Source: Salinisphaera japonica YTM-1
GTDB taxonomy: Bacteria > Pseudomonadota > Gammaproteobacteria > Nevskiales > Salinisphaeraceae
DNA length: 64,000 bases
Reading direction: 5' to 3'
Assembly (NCBI RefSeq): GCF_003788585.1
Contig: NZ_AYKG01000001.1
Coordinates: 62,001-126,000, forward strand
Shown: piece after piece, positions 36,272 to 45,102 of the stretch
How the letters are laid out: every line of letters starts with the position of its first letter
Numbering within the stretch: position 1 is the first letter of the stretch
Notes under the pieces: model-generated
Told to the model about the DNA's origin: nothing
Databases searched by the model: none
Seen by the model: only the letters and a program-made list of their open reading frames with translations
Position numbers and translations under genes: made by a program

Positions 36272-37309
36272 ATGAGTACACCCTTCTGGCCCGCTGAATG
36301 GGCCCCGCAGGCGGCCATGCTCATGGTCTGGCCCCGCCGCGACGGCGACTGGGGCAACGGCCTGGTTGATGCCCGGAACACGCTGCAGGCCGCGATCAAC
36401 GCGCTGGTGGCGCGCCAACCGGTCATTCTGGTCGCCCCGGATCCCGACGCTCGATATGACATCGGCCAGCGCCAGTCCGACGGCCGTCTGGCGCATGACG
36501 GTCTGTGTGTGGCCGAGGTGGCCGCCGACGATATCTGGGCCCGCGATACCGGCCCGATCACGGTGATCGTTGACGGCCAGCGCCGGTTTCTGGATTTTCG
36601 CTTCGACGGCTGGGGCGGCAAGTTTTCAGCCCGTGCCGACGACGCGCTCTGTGCCCAGCTCCATGCCGGCGGCTGGCTGGGCGCCGATCCGCTGGATCGT
36701 CTGGATATCGTGCTGGAAGGCGGCTCGGTCGAATCCAACGGCGCCGGTACGGTGCTAACAACCACGCGTTGTCTGCTTGCCGGCAAGCGTAACGCCGACC
36801 TGGATCAGGCCACGCTTGAAGACCGGCTGCGGGACACGCTGGGCGCCCATACCGTGCACTGGCTGGCGCACGGTGATCTGCTGGGCGACGATACCGATGG
36901 TCATATCGATACCCTCGTGCGCTTTGTCGACGAGACCACGCTTGTCTACCAGGCCTGTGACGACGAAACCGATGCCCACTACGAAGAACTGGCCGAATTG
37001 GCCCGTGCGTTGTCGGTGCTGACCCCGGCCGAGGGCGGCACTTATCGCCGGGTGGCGCTGCCGCTGCCCGCGCCGCAGTATGATCCCGACGACGGCCATC
37101 GCCTGCCCGCCGGCTATGCCAATTTCCTGATCGCCAACGGCTGTATTCTGATGCCCGTCTTTGCCGACCCGGCCGATGATATCGCGGCCGCCCGCCTGGC
37201 GGACTGTTTTCCCGATCGTCGGCTCATCCGTATCGACAGCCGCGCACTGATTCGCCAGCACGGCGGGCTGCACTGCGCGGCCATGCAGATACCGGCGCTG
37301 CCGATCTAA
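36272..37309 (+). CDS. aguA: Agmatine deiminase
   Basis: The protein has 345 residues. It hydrolyses agmatine to N-carbamoylputrescine. Guanidine-modifying fold motifs: WAPQAAMLMVWPRRDGDWG at the start, DDIWARDTGP, the loop LEGGSVESNG, GDDTDGHIDT and the catalytic cysteine near the end in HGGLHCAAMQIP. It is followed 14 nt later by aguB, giving a two-step putrescine route. The ATG lies 6 bases after a CATATCG that may be part of a promoter. Confidence 0.93.
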   Translation: MSTPFWPAEWAPQAAMLMVWPRRDGDWGNGLVDARNTLQAAINALVARQPVILVAPDPDARYDIGQRQSDGRLAHDGLCVAEVAADDIWARDTGPITVIVDGQRRFLDFRFDGWGGKFSARADDALCAQLHAGGWLGADPLDRLDIVLEGGSVESNGAGTVLTTTRCLLAGKRNADLDQATLEDRLRDTLGAHTVHWLAHGDLLGDDTDGHIDTLVRFVDETTLVYQACDDETDAHYEELAELARALSVLTPAEGGTYRRVALPLPAPQYDPDDGHRLPAGYANFLIANGCILMPVFADPADDIAAARLADCFPDRRLIRIDSRALIRQHGGLHCAAMQIPALPI

Positions 37310-37323
37310 TCAAGGAGTCGTTG

Positions 37324-38190
37324 GTGAAGATCGCGATCGCCCAATACGCCTGTGCACCCGAGGCCCACGTCAACCTGGCCACCGCCGAGCGCCATATCGC
37401 TGCCGCGGGTGCCGCCGGTGCCGTGCTTGTCATTCTGCCCGAGCTGCACAACACACCCTATTTCTGTCAAATCGAGGATCCAGCGCGCTTTGATCACGCC
37501 GAAGCCATCCCCGGGCCCTCGACCGAGCGTCTGGGCGCAGCCGCGGCGGCAGCCGGCGTGGTCGTGGTGGCCTCGTTGTTCGAGCGCCGGGCGCCCGGGC
37601 TGTATCACAACACGGCCGTGGTGCTGGATCGTGACGGCACGATCGCCGGGCGCTATCGAAAGATGCATATCCCCGATGATCCGGAATATTACGAAAAATA
37701 TTATTTCACGCCGGGGGATCTGGGGTTCACGCCCATCGACACCTCGATCGGCCGGCTCGGCGTGATGGTCTGCTGGGACCAGTGGTATCCGGAAGGCGCG
37801 CGGCTGATGGCACTGGCCGGGGCCGAACTTCTGATCTATCCCTCCGCCATCGGCTGGGATGACGCGACCGACGACGCTGAAGAGCAGCAGCGCCAGCTGG
37901 GCGCCTGGCAGGGCGTACAGCGCGGGCATGCGATCGCCAACGGCCTGCCCGTGGCGGCCTCGAACCGTGTGGGCATCGAGGGCGAGGCCGATACCCAGAT
38001 TCGCTTCTGGGGCCACAGCTTCGTTTATGGCTGCCAGGGCGAAACCCTGGCGCAAGGCGGCGAGACGGGCGAGCTGGTTGTCGCCGATATCGATATGCAT
38101 CGTAGCGAGCAAGTCCGGCGTATCTGGCCGTTCCTGCGTGATCGGCGGATCGATGCGTTTGCCGATCTGACCCGCCGTTATCGCGACTGA
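37324..38190 (+). CDS. aguB: N-carbamoylputrescine amidase
   Basis: The protein has 288 residues, a nitrilase-fold enzyme cleaving N-carbamoylputrescine to putrescine, CO2 and ammonia. The Glu-Lys-Cys triad is in LPELHNTPYFCQ, YRKMHIPDDP and MVCWDQWYPEGAR. The start is taken at GTG 37324, six bases after AAGGAG. An in-frame TTG one codon earlier is too close to the ribosome site. It forms an operon with aguA. Confidence 0.94.
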   Translation: MKIAIAQYACAPEAHVNLATAERHIAAAGAAGAVLVILPELHNTPYFCQIEDPARFDHAEAIPGPSTERLGAAAAAAGVVVVASLFERRAPGLYHNTAVVLDRDGTIAGRYRKMHIPDDPEYYEKYYFTPGDLGFTPIDTSIGRLGVMVCWDQWYPEGARLMALAGAELLIYPSAIGWDDATDDAEEQQRQLGAWQGVQRGHAIANGLPVAASNRVGIEGEADTQIRFWGHSFVYGCQGETLAQGGETGELVVADIDMHRSEQVRRIWPFLRDRRIDAFADLTRRYRD

Positions 38191-38232
38191 CCGTCTTCGG
38201 CATGGCCTGGGTCATGCCATAATCCGCGCGCT

Positions 38233-41200
38233 ATGGCCGACACTCGATCGAAAACCGTCTTGTCCCGAACTGATATGCCCCGCCCGCTGGCGCCGCCGGC
38301 CACCGCGCCCGGCGCCAGCCAGCGCTGGCAGAACCTGCCGGGGGCGGCCGGCGCGCTCGCACTGGCTCATACGGCTGACGCGCGCCAGGGACTCACGGTC
38401 GCCGTGGTGGCCGACGAACACCGGGCCTATCGTCTGGAGGAAGAGCTGCGTTTCTTCGCCCCGGATGATCTGGCGATCCATCACTTTCCGGATTGGGAAA
38501 CCCTGCCCTACGACGTGTTCTCGCCGCATGCGGATATCATCTCGCAGCGGCTGGGCCTGCTGGTCGAGCTGCCGCGAATGGGCCGGGCCATTGTCATCGT
38601 GGCCGCTGACACGCTGCTCCAGCCATTGCCGCCGCAATCGTTTGTCGCCGGCCGGGCCATGGCGTTCACCGCCGGCCAGCAGCTGGATTTTCATGCCCTG
38701 CGCGCCCAGCTGGAGGCTGCTGGCTATGCTGCGGTTTCTGAGGTGCGTACCCACGGCGAGTTCGCAGTGCGCGGTGCGGTGATGGATCTGTTTCCCACCG
38801 GCGCCGAGCAGCCCTATCGGCTGGATCTGTTCGACGACGAGATCGAGACCATCCGCGCCTTCGACCCGGAAACCCAGCGCTCGACCGACAAGATCGAGAC
38901 CATCCGATTGTTGCCGGCGCGCGAATTCCCGTTGGACGAGGACGCGATCAAGGCGTTTCGCTCGCGCTATCGCCAGGCCTTCGACGGCGACCCCGGCGCC
39001 AGCGCGATCTATCGGGATGTCTCTCGCGGCGTGCCGCCGGGCGGCATCGAGTCGTACCTGCCGCTGTTTTTCGACGACACCGCCATGATCGGCGACTACC
39101 TGCCTGGTGATGCCTGTCTTATCGAGCTGGGCAACGTCAATCAGGCGCTGGATACGGCCTGGGCCGCCATCGCCGATCGCTACGAGCAGCGCCACGTCAA
39201 CCCGGAGCGCCCGATCCTGGCGCCCGAGGTGGCCTTCGTTACCCCGGATACGCTCAAAACGCTGTTCGATGGCCATACCGCGGTGACAATCGCCGCCGAT
39301 GACGACGGCCAGGGCCAGCGCTTTGACGCCGCCCGCGTGCCGAAACTCACCGGCGCGGACGTCGCGGCCACCGGCAAGGCGCTCAAGGAATTCTTCGAGA
39401 CGTTCGACGGGCGCGTGTTGATCACCGGCGACTCGGCCGGCCGGCGCGAGGCCATGCGCGACTGGCTCACCCAGCTCGGCATGGCGCCGGCCCGCGCCGA
39501 GTCCTGGCACGATTTTCTGACCCAGAACAAGCGTATCGCCGTGACCACGGCGCCCCTGGAGGCCGGCTGCGTGCTGGCCGGCGACGGCCTGGCGATCATT
39601 GCCGAAAACGAGCTGACGGGCGCCCGCCCGCCGGCCAAACGCCGACGCCGGCGTGAAACCCGAGACCCGGAAACCGCGATTCGTGAGTTGACCGATCTGG
39701 CGCCCGGCGCGCCGGTCGTGCATCAGGACAACGGCGTGGGCCGCTATCAGGGGCTGATCAAGCTGGCCGCCGGTGGCGTCGAGAACGAGTTCGTCACCAT
39801 CGCGTATGCCGGCGGCGATCTGCTCTATGTGCCGGTCGCGTCACTGCATCTGGTGCATCGGTTCACCGGCGGCGATGCCGATACCGCGCCGCTGCACAAG
39901 CTGGGCAACGAGCGCTGGTCCAAGGCGCGCAAGAAAGCCGCAGAAAAAGCCCGCGACACGGCCGCCGATCTGCTCGAGATCCAGGCCAAGCGAGCTTCGC
40001 GTCAGGGCGTTGCCATGAGCCCGGACGAAAACGATTATCAGACGTTCGCGGCCCAGTTCCCGTTCGAGGAAACGCCGGATCAGCAACGCGCGATCGACGA
40101 GGTGATGGCCGACCTGTCGCGCGCCAATCCCATGGATCGCGTGATCTGTGGCGATGTCGGCTTTGGCAAGACCGAGGTCGCGCTGCGCTCGGCGTTCGTG
40201 GCGATCTCCTCCGGCTATCAGGTGGCCGTATTGGTACCCACGACGCTTCTGGCCCAGCAGCATTATCAGAGTTTTTCGGATCGCTTTGCCGACTGGCCGG
40301 TGCGTGTTGGCGCCCTGTCGCGCCTGCGTACCGGCAAACAGCGCGAAACCATGCTCGAGGACATGGCCAACGGCAAGCTGGATATCGTCATCGGCACCCA
40401 CCGCCTGCTCGGCAAGGACATCAAGTTCGAAAAGCTGGGCCTGCTGATCGTCGATGAAGAACACCGCTTTGGCGTGCGCCACAAGGAGCGCATCAAATCG
40501 TTGCGTGCCCAGGTGGATCTGCTCACGCTGACCGCCACACCGATTCCGCGCACGCTCAACATGAGCCTGACCGGCCTGCGCGATCTGTCGATCATCGCCA
40601 CCGCCCCGGAGTCGCGCCTGGCTATCGAGACGTTCGTGTCGCGTTACGACGGCGTGCTGATCCAGGAAGCCGTGCGCCGCGAGATGCGCCGCGGCGGCCA
40701 GATCTATTACCTGCACAACAAGGTCAAGGACATCGAGCGCAAGGCCGCCGACCTGGCTGAATTATTGCCCGAGGCACGGATTCGTATCGCCCACGGCCAG
40801 ATGCATGAGCGCGAGCTCGAAGACGTGATGCTGGATTTCTATCATCGCCGTTTCGATATCCTGCTCTGCACAACGATCGTGGAATCGGGCATCGACGTGC
40901 CCAGCGCCAACACCATCATCATCGACCGCGCTGATTCCTTTGGCCTGGCCCAGCTGCACCAGCTGCGTGGCCGCGTGGGCCGCTCGCATCATCGTGCCTA
41001 TGCTTACCTGCTGACGCCGGAAGAATCGGCGATGACCGCGGATGCCCAGAAACGCCTGGAGGCGCTGGCCTCCTTGCATGACCTGGGCGCGGGCTTTGCC
41101 CTGGCGACCCATGATCTGGAGATCCGCGGCGCCGGCGAGCTGCTGGGCGAAGGCCAGTCCGGTCAGATCCAGGAGATCGGCTTCGATCTGTATCGCCAGA

Positions 41201-41745
41201 TGCTCGACCGGGCCGTGGCCGCCTACAAGCGCGGTGAGGTGCCCGAGGCCGATGCCGACGCGCTCATGGGCGCCACCGAGGTCGAGCTGGGGGCCACGTC
41301 TCTGTTGCCCGAGGACTATATTCCCGACGTGCACATGCGTCTGGTGCTTTACAAACGTATCAGTGCCGCCAAGGACGCCGAGGCCCTGCGCAAGCTGAAG
41401 ATCGAGCTGATCGATCGTTTCGGCCTGCTGCCGCCGCCGACCGAAACCCTGTTCGCAGCCACCGCGCTCAAGCTTCAGGCCGCGCCGCTGGCCATGGCCA
41501 AGATCGAGGGCGGCCCGGATGTCGGCCGGCTGCACTTCGGCAAGGCCAGCAAGGTGGATCCGGCCACGCTGATCACCCTGGTACAGGCTGACACCAAGGC
41601 TTATCGCTTGGAAGGTGATTCCAAACTCGTGTTCTTCCGCGACATGCCGGATGTTGAAACCCGGGTCGAGCGGATCGCCGAGCTGCTGGAAAAGCTCGGT
41701 GCCAAGCGAATCGCCCAGACCGAGAAGGTGCTCGAAACCTCTTGA
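38233..41745 (+). CDS. mfd: Transcription-repair coupling factor
   Basis: The protein has 1170 residues. It removes RNA polymerase stalled at DNA lesions and recruits UvrA. In order: a UvrB-like N-terminal module, the RNA-polymerase-interacting domain (about 490-560, PVVHQDNGVGRYQGLIKL), and a RecG-like translocase with Walker A DVGFGKTEVALR, DEEH (IVDEEHRFGVRHKERIK), LTATPIPRTLNMSLTGLRD and QLRGRVGRS. A TRCF C-domain follows (ADALMGATEVELGATSLLPE). A CATAAT hexamer lies 9 nt before the ATG, and there is no clear ribosome site. It follows aguB by 42 nt. Confidence 0.96.
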   Translation: MADTRSKTVLSRTDMPRPLAPPATAPGASQRWQNLPGAAGALALAHTADARQGLTVAVVADEHRAYRLEEELRFFAPDDLAIHHFPDWETLPYDVFSPHADIISQRLGLLVELPRMGRAIVIVAADTLLQPLPPQSFVAGRAMAFTAGQQLDFHALRAQLEAAGYAAVSEVRTHGEFAVRGAVMDLFPTGAEQPYRLDLFDDEIETIRAFDPETQRSTDKIETIRLLPAREFPLDEDAIKAFRSRYRQAFDGDPGASAIYRDVSRGVPPGGIESYLPLFFDDTAMIGDYLPGDACLIELGNVNQALDTAWAAIADRYEQRHVNPERPILAPEVAFVTPDTLKTLFDGHTAVTIAADDDGQGQRFDAARVPKLTGADVAATGKALKEFFETFDGRVLITGDSAGRREAMRDWLTQLGMAPARAESWHDFLTQNKRIAVTTAPLEAGCVLAGDGLAIIAENELTGARPPAKRRRRRETRDPETAIRELTDLAPGAPVVHQDNGVGRYQGLIKLAAGGVENEFVTIAYAGGDLLYVPVASLHLVHRFTGGDADTAPLHKLGNERWSKARKKAAEKARDTAADLLEIQAKRASRQGVAMSPDENDYQTFAAQFPFEETPDQQRAIDEVMADLSRANPMDRVICGDVGFGKTEVALRSAFVAISSGYQVAVLVPTTLLAQQHYQSFSDRFADWPVRVGALSRLRTGKQRETMLEDMANGKLDIVIGTHRLLGKDIKFEKLGLLIVDEEHRFGVRHKERIKSLRAQVDLLTLTATPIPRTLNMSLTGLRDLSIIATAPESRLAIETFVSRYDGVLIQEAVRREMRRGGQIYYLHNKVKDIERKAADLAELLPEARIRIAHGQMHERELEDVMLDFYHRRFDILLCTTIVESGIDVPSANTIIIDRADSFGLAQLHQLRGRVGRSHHRAYAYLLTPEESAMTADAQKRLEALASLHDLGAGFALATHDLEIRGAGELLGEGQSGQIQEIGFDLYRQMLDRAVAAYKRGEVPEADADALMGATEVELGATSLLPEDYIPDVHMRLVLYKRISAAKDAEALRKLKIELIDRFGLLPPPTETLFAATALKLQAAPLAMAKIEGGPDVGRLHFGKASKVDPATLITLVQADTKAYRLEGDSKLVFFRDMPDVETRVERIAELLEKLGAKRIAQTEKVLETS

Positions 41746-41768
41746 GCCATCGTAGGCCCGGCGCTATT

Positions 41769-41783
41769 GTTGAATTATTCAAC
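41769..41783. promoter_or_regulatory. Palindrome upstream of the toxin-antitoxin pair
   Basis: GTTGAAT-T-ATTCAAC is a perfect inverted repeat with 7-bp arms, 18 nt before the antitoxin ATG and overlapping the likely promoter. It is AT-rich in a GC-rich context. This is the expected position for an autoregulating RHH antitoxin operator. Confidence 0.65.
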
Positions 41784-41801
41784 ATACGCCGGAGCCCGGT
41801 C

Positions 41802-42035
41802 ATGAGCACCGTCAACTACTCGGTTCCCGAAGACATCAAGGCCGCCTTCAACAAGACGTTCGAGGGCCAGAACAAGAGCGCGATAGTTGCCGAGCTGATG
41901 CGTAAAGCGGTTCAAGAGGCAGAGCGCAAGACTCGGCAGCGCGCGATTTTCGAGGAGATCGATGCCCGTCGGCGCGACAATCCGCCTGCCTCGTTGGATG
42001 AAATTCTGGCCACCCGTGATGCTATGCGCGAATGA
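41802..42035 (+). CDS. Ribbon-helix-helix antitoxin (VapB-type)
   Basis: The protein has 77 residues. The N-terminal strand and two helices (TVNYSVPEDIKAAFNKTFEG, NKSAIVAELMRKAVQEAER) have the pattern of an RHH DNA-binding domain. The charged C-terminus would wrap the toxin. The ATG at 41802 has GGAG 7 nt upstream; the longer frame upstream covers the operator palindrome and is discounted. The last codon overlaps the toxin start (ATGA). Confidence 0.8.
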   Translation: MSTVNYSVPEDIKAAFNKTFEGQNKSAIVAELMRKAVQEAERKTRQRAIFEEIDARRRDNPPASLDEILATRDAMRE

Positions 42036-42463
42036 ATATCGTGCTCGACGCCAGTGTCGTGTTGAAGTGGTTGTTGCTAGGCGTACAACACGAAGACGAG
42101 CAAGACGATGCGGTGACGATTTGCGAGTACGCATTTACCGGAAAAGTCACGCTCTGCCAGCCTGTTCATTGGCTTGCTGAAGTCGGCGCCGGCATGGCAC
42201 GGCTTGCACCGGATACGGCTGCCTATACCATCGGGCGCCTCGACCAGCTGCGTGTTCCGACGATCGAGCGAGCCACGATCTGGCGCCTGGCAACGACCCT
42301 TTCAGTTGATCTTCCGCATCACCTGTTCGATACGCTGTATCACGCCGTCGCTCTGGAAACCGATAGCGTTCTGATCACGGCCGATTATCGGTATCTGACC
42401 AAGGCGAGCCATCTCGGTGCCGTCGCCGGGCTGGCCGACTGGCGCGATGTCCTCGCTGAATAA
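42032..42463 (+). CDS. PIN-domain toxin (VapC-type)
   Basis: The protein has 143 residues, a PIN-fold ribonuclease. Acidic residues expected at the Mg2+ site appear in NIVLDASVVLKWLL, HWLAEVGAG, LFDTLYHAVALET and LITADYRYL. It belongs with the preceding RHH antitoxin, with which it overlaps by 4 nt. Family members cut tRNA or rRNA; the target here is not inferable. The pair sits alone between mfd and the purine-salvage genes, which run on the other strand, as expected for a transferred two-gene cassette. Confidence 0.85.
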   Translation: MNIVLDASVVLKWLLLGVQHEDEQDDAVTICEYAFTGKVTLCQPVHWLAEVGAGMARLAPDTAAYTIGRLDQLRVPTIERATIWRLATTLSVDLPHHLFDTLYHAVALETDSVLITADYRYLTKASHLGAVAGLADWRDVLAE

Positions 42464-42480
42464 CGGCCGAGACGAAATAC

Positions 42481-43227
42481 CTAAAGTGTGGGCACCACAG
42501 CCTGCAGCAAACGCTCGATATCGGCCATCGCCGCGGCCAGCGTGGCTTCGATTTCGGCGTGTATGGCCAGGCCGCCCGTGCGCCCGGCGGCCTTGTTGAC
42601 CACGACCGCACAACAGCCATAGGCCAGACCGGCTTCGCGCGCGAGTGCGGCTTCGGGCATGCCCGTCATGCCCACGATATGACAGCCATCGCGATCCATG
42701 CGATCGATCTCGGCCGCGGTTTCCAGACGCGGGCCTTGTGTGATGCCGTGCACCCCGCCCTCCATCGCATCCAGACCCCGTCCCGCCGCGCTGTCGCTGA
42801 GCCGGCGGCGAAGCGTGCCGTCGTAGGGCTCGGTGAAATCGATATGGTCCAAGCCGTCGGTGGCCGGGTCATCATAGAAGGTATGCTTTCGCGCCCAGCT
42901 ATAGTCGATGATCTGGTCCGGAATCACGATACGCCCGGGTGTGGCCTCGGCCGCGATGCCGCCCACGGCCGCGATCGCGATCACCCACTCACAGCCGGCA
43001 GCGGCCAGTGCGGCGATATTGGCGCGATAGTTGATGGCGTGCGGGGCGATCTTGTGGCCTGCGCCGTGGCGCATGAGAAAGACCACGTCCTGGCCGGCAT
43101 ACGCGCCGTGCACCAGCGGGCCCGAGGTCGGCCCGTAGCGTGTCTCGACGACCGCCGGCGGCGCGGCAGGCGCCACCCCGGCCAGATCGGCCAGCGCCGT
43201 ACCGCCGATGATGCCGATACGACCCAT
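42481..43227 (-). CDS. S-methyl-5'-thioinosine phosphorylase (MTAP/PNP family)
   Basis: The protein has 248 residues. Family motifs IGIIGGTALADL, RHGAGHKIAPHAINYRANI, TQGPRLETAAEI and GMTGMPEAALARE are present. The base-binding segment reads AVVVNKAAG, with Asn where adenine-specific MTAPs carry Asp. Asn is what 6-oxopurine PNPs use, so methylthioinosine or inosine-type substrates are favoured. In Pseudomonas this enzyme follows methylthioadenosine deaminase. The ATG at 43227 lies 1 nt after the hypoxanthine phosphoribosyltransferase stop, so its hypoxanthine product can be used by its neighbour. Confidence 0.85.
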   Translation of the reverse strand: MGRIGIIGGTALADLAGVAPAAPPAVVETRYGPTSGPLVHGAYAGQDVVFLMRHGAGHKIAPHAINYRANIAALAAAGCEWVIAIAAVGGIAAEATPGRIVIPDQIIDYSWARKHTFYDDPATDGLDHIDFTEPYDGTLRRRLSDSAAGRGLDAMEGGVHGITQGPRLETAAEIDRMDRDGCHIVGMTGMPEAALAREAGLAYGCCAVVVNKAAGRTGGLAIHAEIEATLAAAMADIERLLQAVVPTL

Positions 43228-43228
43228 C

Positions 43229-43819
43229 TCAGGCCGCGCCCTCGCCGGACGTGCCCGGCTGGCCGATGGCCCAAACACCGGGCAGCTGGCGATAATAACC
43301 CTTGTAGTCCATGCCGGCGCCAAAGACATAGCGGTCGGCCACGTGGCAGCCCACATAGTCGGCGTGGACACCGTTGGCGCGTCGGTCATGATCCTTGAGC
43401 AGCAGCATGGCCGTGCGCACCGAGGCCGCGCCCTGTGCCTTGATGGCCGCCAGGATAGCCGCCAGCGTATGGCCCTCGTCGAGAATATCGTCGACGATCA
43501 ATACGTGTCGGTCGGCCAACCGCAGGCCGGGGCTGACTTTCCAGACCAGCTCGCCGCCCGAGGTCTCGCCCCGATAACGTGTGGCGTGCAGGTAGTCCAG
43601 CTCGAAGGGAAAGTGCAGGCGTTTGCCGAGTTCGGCCGTGGCCTGCAGCCCGCCCAGCATCACACAGATCACCACCGGGTCCAGCTCGGCCAGATCTGCG
43701 GTCACGGCATTGGCCATCCGGTCATAAGCGGCCCCGATCTCATCGGCCGGTATCAGGCAGTCGGCGCCGGCATAGACGCTCTGTGCTTCTTCATAGCGTT
43801 GTCGATCGAAACCGCTCAT
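43229..43819 (-). CDS. Hypoxanthine-guanine phosphoribosyltransferase
   Basis: The protein has 196 residues. It salvages hypoxanthine or guanine to IMP or GMP with PRPP. The PRPP loop is HVLIVDDILDEGHTLAAI. The N-terminal DCLIPADEIGAAYDRMANAV fits the hprt group related to Pseudomonas Hpt. The ATG overlaps the MscS gene stop (TGATG). It forms a functional pair with the methylthioinosine phosphorylase. Confidence 0.9.
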   Translation of the reverse strand: MSGFDRQRYEEAQSVYAGADCLIPADEIGAAYDRMANAVTADLAELDPVVICVMLGGLQATAELGKRLHFPFELDYLHATRYRGETSGGELVWKVSPGLRLADRHVLIVDDILDEGHTLAAILAAIKAQGAASVRTAMLLLKDHDRRANGVHADYVGCHVADRYVFGAGMDYKGYYRQLPGVWAIGQPGTSGEGAA

Positions 43820-45102
43820 CAGGATCCTTGTTCGCCGGGGTTGTCCGGGCCCGCCTTGCCTCGGGCATGCGCACGCTCGCGGGCGACGGCCTCTCGTCGC
43901 TCGGATTGTACCTTTTGTGTATCAATGTCTTCTTCTTCGTCGCTATCGCTATCGCCCGCCTCGGCCTCGGCCGTCGGGCTCAATGGGGGCTCAGTCTGCG
44001 CCGATATCAGATCCTCGGGCAGCTCGATACGCTGCGTGGGCAGCGATACCACGGCACCGTGTTCGCGGATGGTGTCCTGGGCCCGCTGCAGCACGCTCTG
44101 TTTGATTGCCAGATACTCGGCCCAGTCAGTGGTTACGGTATAGCAATAGATCAGCAGATCCAGCGAGGAATCGCCGAAGGAATCGAGATAGGTAAGGATC
44201 ACCTGCTGGGAGTCGATGGCGTCGTCGGTATCCAGCATTTCGCGGATCGCCGCCACGATATCCGGCACACGGGCCGCGTCTTCATAGCGCACCGAAATCT
44301 TTTCGTTGATCAGCCGGTGCGTCATGCGCGAGGGATTCTCCAGCGCCACGTTGGAGAACACGGCGTTGGGCACGTACAACGGGCGCATATCGAAACGACG
44401 CACGGTCGTCGCCCGCCAGCCGATGGCCTCCACCACGCCTTCGATATCGCGATCCGGCGAGCGTATCCAATCGCCCACCGAAAACGGCCGGTTCAAATAG
44501 ACCGTCATGCCGCCAAAGATATTGGCCAGCACGTCGCGCGCGGCAAAGCCCACGGCGATCCCCCCCACGCCAGAAAACGCCAGCAGGCTGGACGGCGACA
44601 CCCCGAACTGCTGAAGCAGCACCAGCATGCCGATGACCAGCACCACCGCACGCGCCAACTTGGCCAGGGCATCGGCACTGGTGTTGTCCAGATGCTTGTA
44701 GCGCGAGGTTGCCCGGACGAGCGCGTTCTTTTCCACCGAGCCGATCAGCCGGAACGCGAACCAGAGGAAAACCAGCGCGATCAGCACCCCGCGTATCGTG
44801 GGCACGTACTCGCGCCACGGATGATCCGCCGCGGTCCCGATACGAATCGCCAGCGTGATGCCACCGATCCACAGCAGCACCTGCAACGGGCCGTTCACAC
44901 TGCGATAGAGCGCGTCGTCCCAGAGATTGCGCGTCGCCAGCACCTTGTCGTGCAGCAGACGCAGAACGATGCGCGTGGCGACGTCGAGCAGCGCGGTAAT
45001 CGCGACGATCGCGACCAGATCGACCAACGTGCCCCACTCGTTCTTGAGCGACAGATACTGCGAGGCGAAGTCGCGATAAGCGGCGGTGACTTGATCGATC
45101 AC
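43819..45102 (-). CDS. MscS-family mechanosensitive ion channel
   Basis: The protein has 427 residues. Four to five membrane helices are followed by the MscS pore-lining helix and beta domain: LLAFSGVGGIAVGFAARDVLANIFGG and MTVYLNRPFSVGDWI, then YVPNAVFSN, NPSRMTHRLI. The last 60 residues are strongly acidic then basic (DSDSDEEEDIDTQK) and probably disordered in the cytoplasm. It resembles YnaI/YbdG-type medium-size members rather than MscS itself (286 residues). The start is GTG, overlapping the nagZ stop (GTGA). Confidence 0.9.
   Translation of the reverse strand: MIDQVTAAYRDFASQYLSLKNEWGTLVDLVAIVAITALLDVATRIVLRLLHDKVLATRNLWDDALYRSVNGPLQVLLWIGGITLAIRIGTAADHPWREYVPTIRGVLIALVFLWFAFRLIGSVEKNALVRATSRYKHLDNTSADALAKLARAVVLVIGMLVLLQQFGVSPSSLLAFSGVGGIAVGFAARDVLANIFGGMTVYLNRPFSVGDWIRSPDRDIEGVVEAIGWRATTVRRFDMRPLYVPNAVFSNVALENPSRMTHRLINEKISVRYEDAARVPDIVAAIREMLDTDDAIDSQQVILTYLDSFGDSSLDLLIYCYTVTTDWAEYLAIKQSVLQRAQDTIREHGAVVSLPTQRIELPEDLISAQTEPPLSPTAEAEAGDSDSDEEEDIDTQKVQSERREAVARERAHARGKAGPDNPGEQGS

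Noticed and set aside
38212-39723. 503-codon open frame antisense to mfd
   Set aside because: mfd is unambiguous on the other strand, and the antisense product has no recognisable domain.
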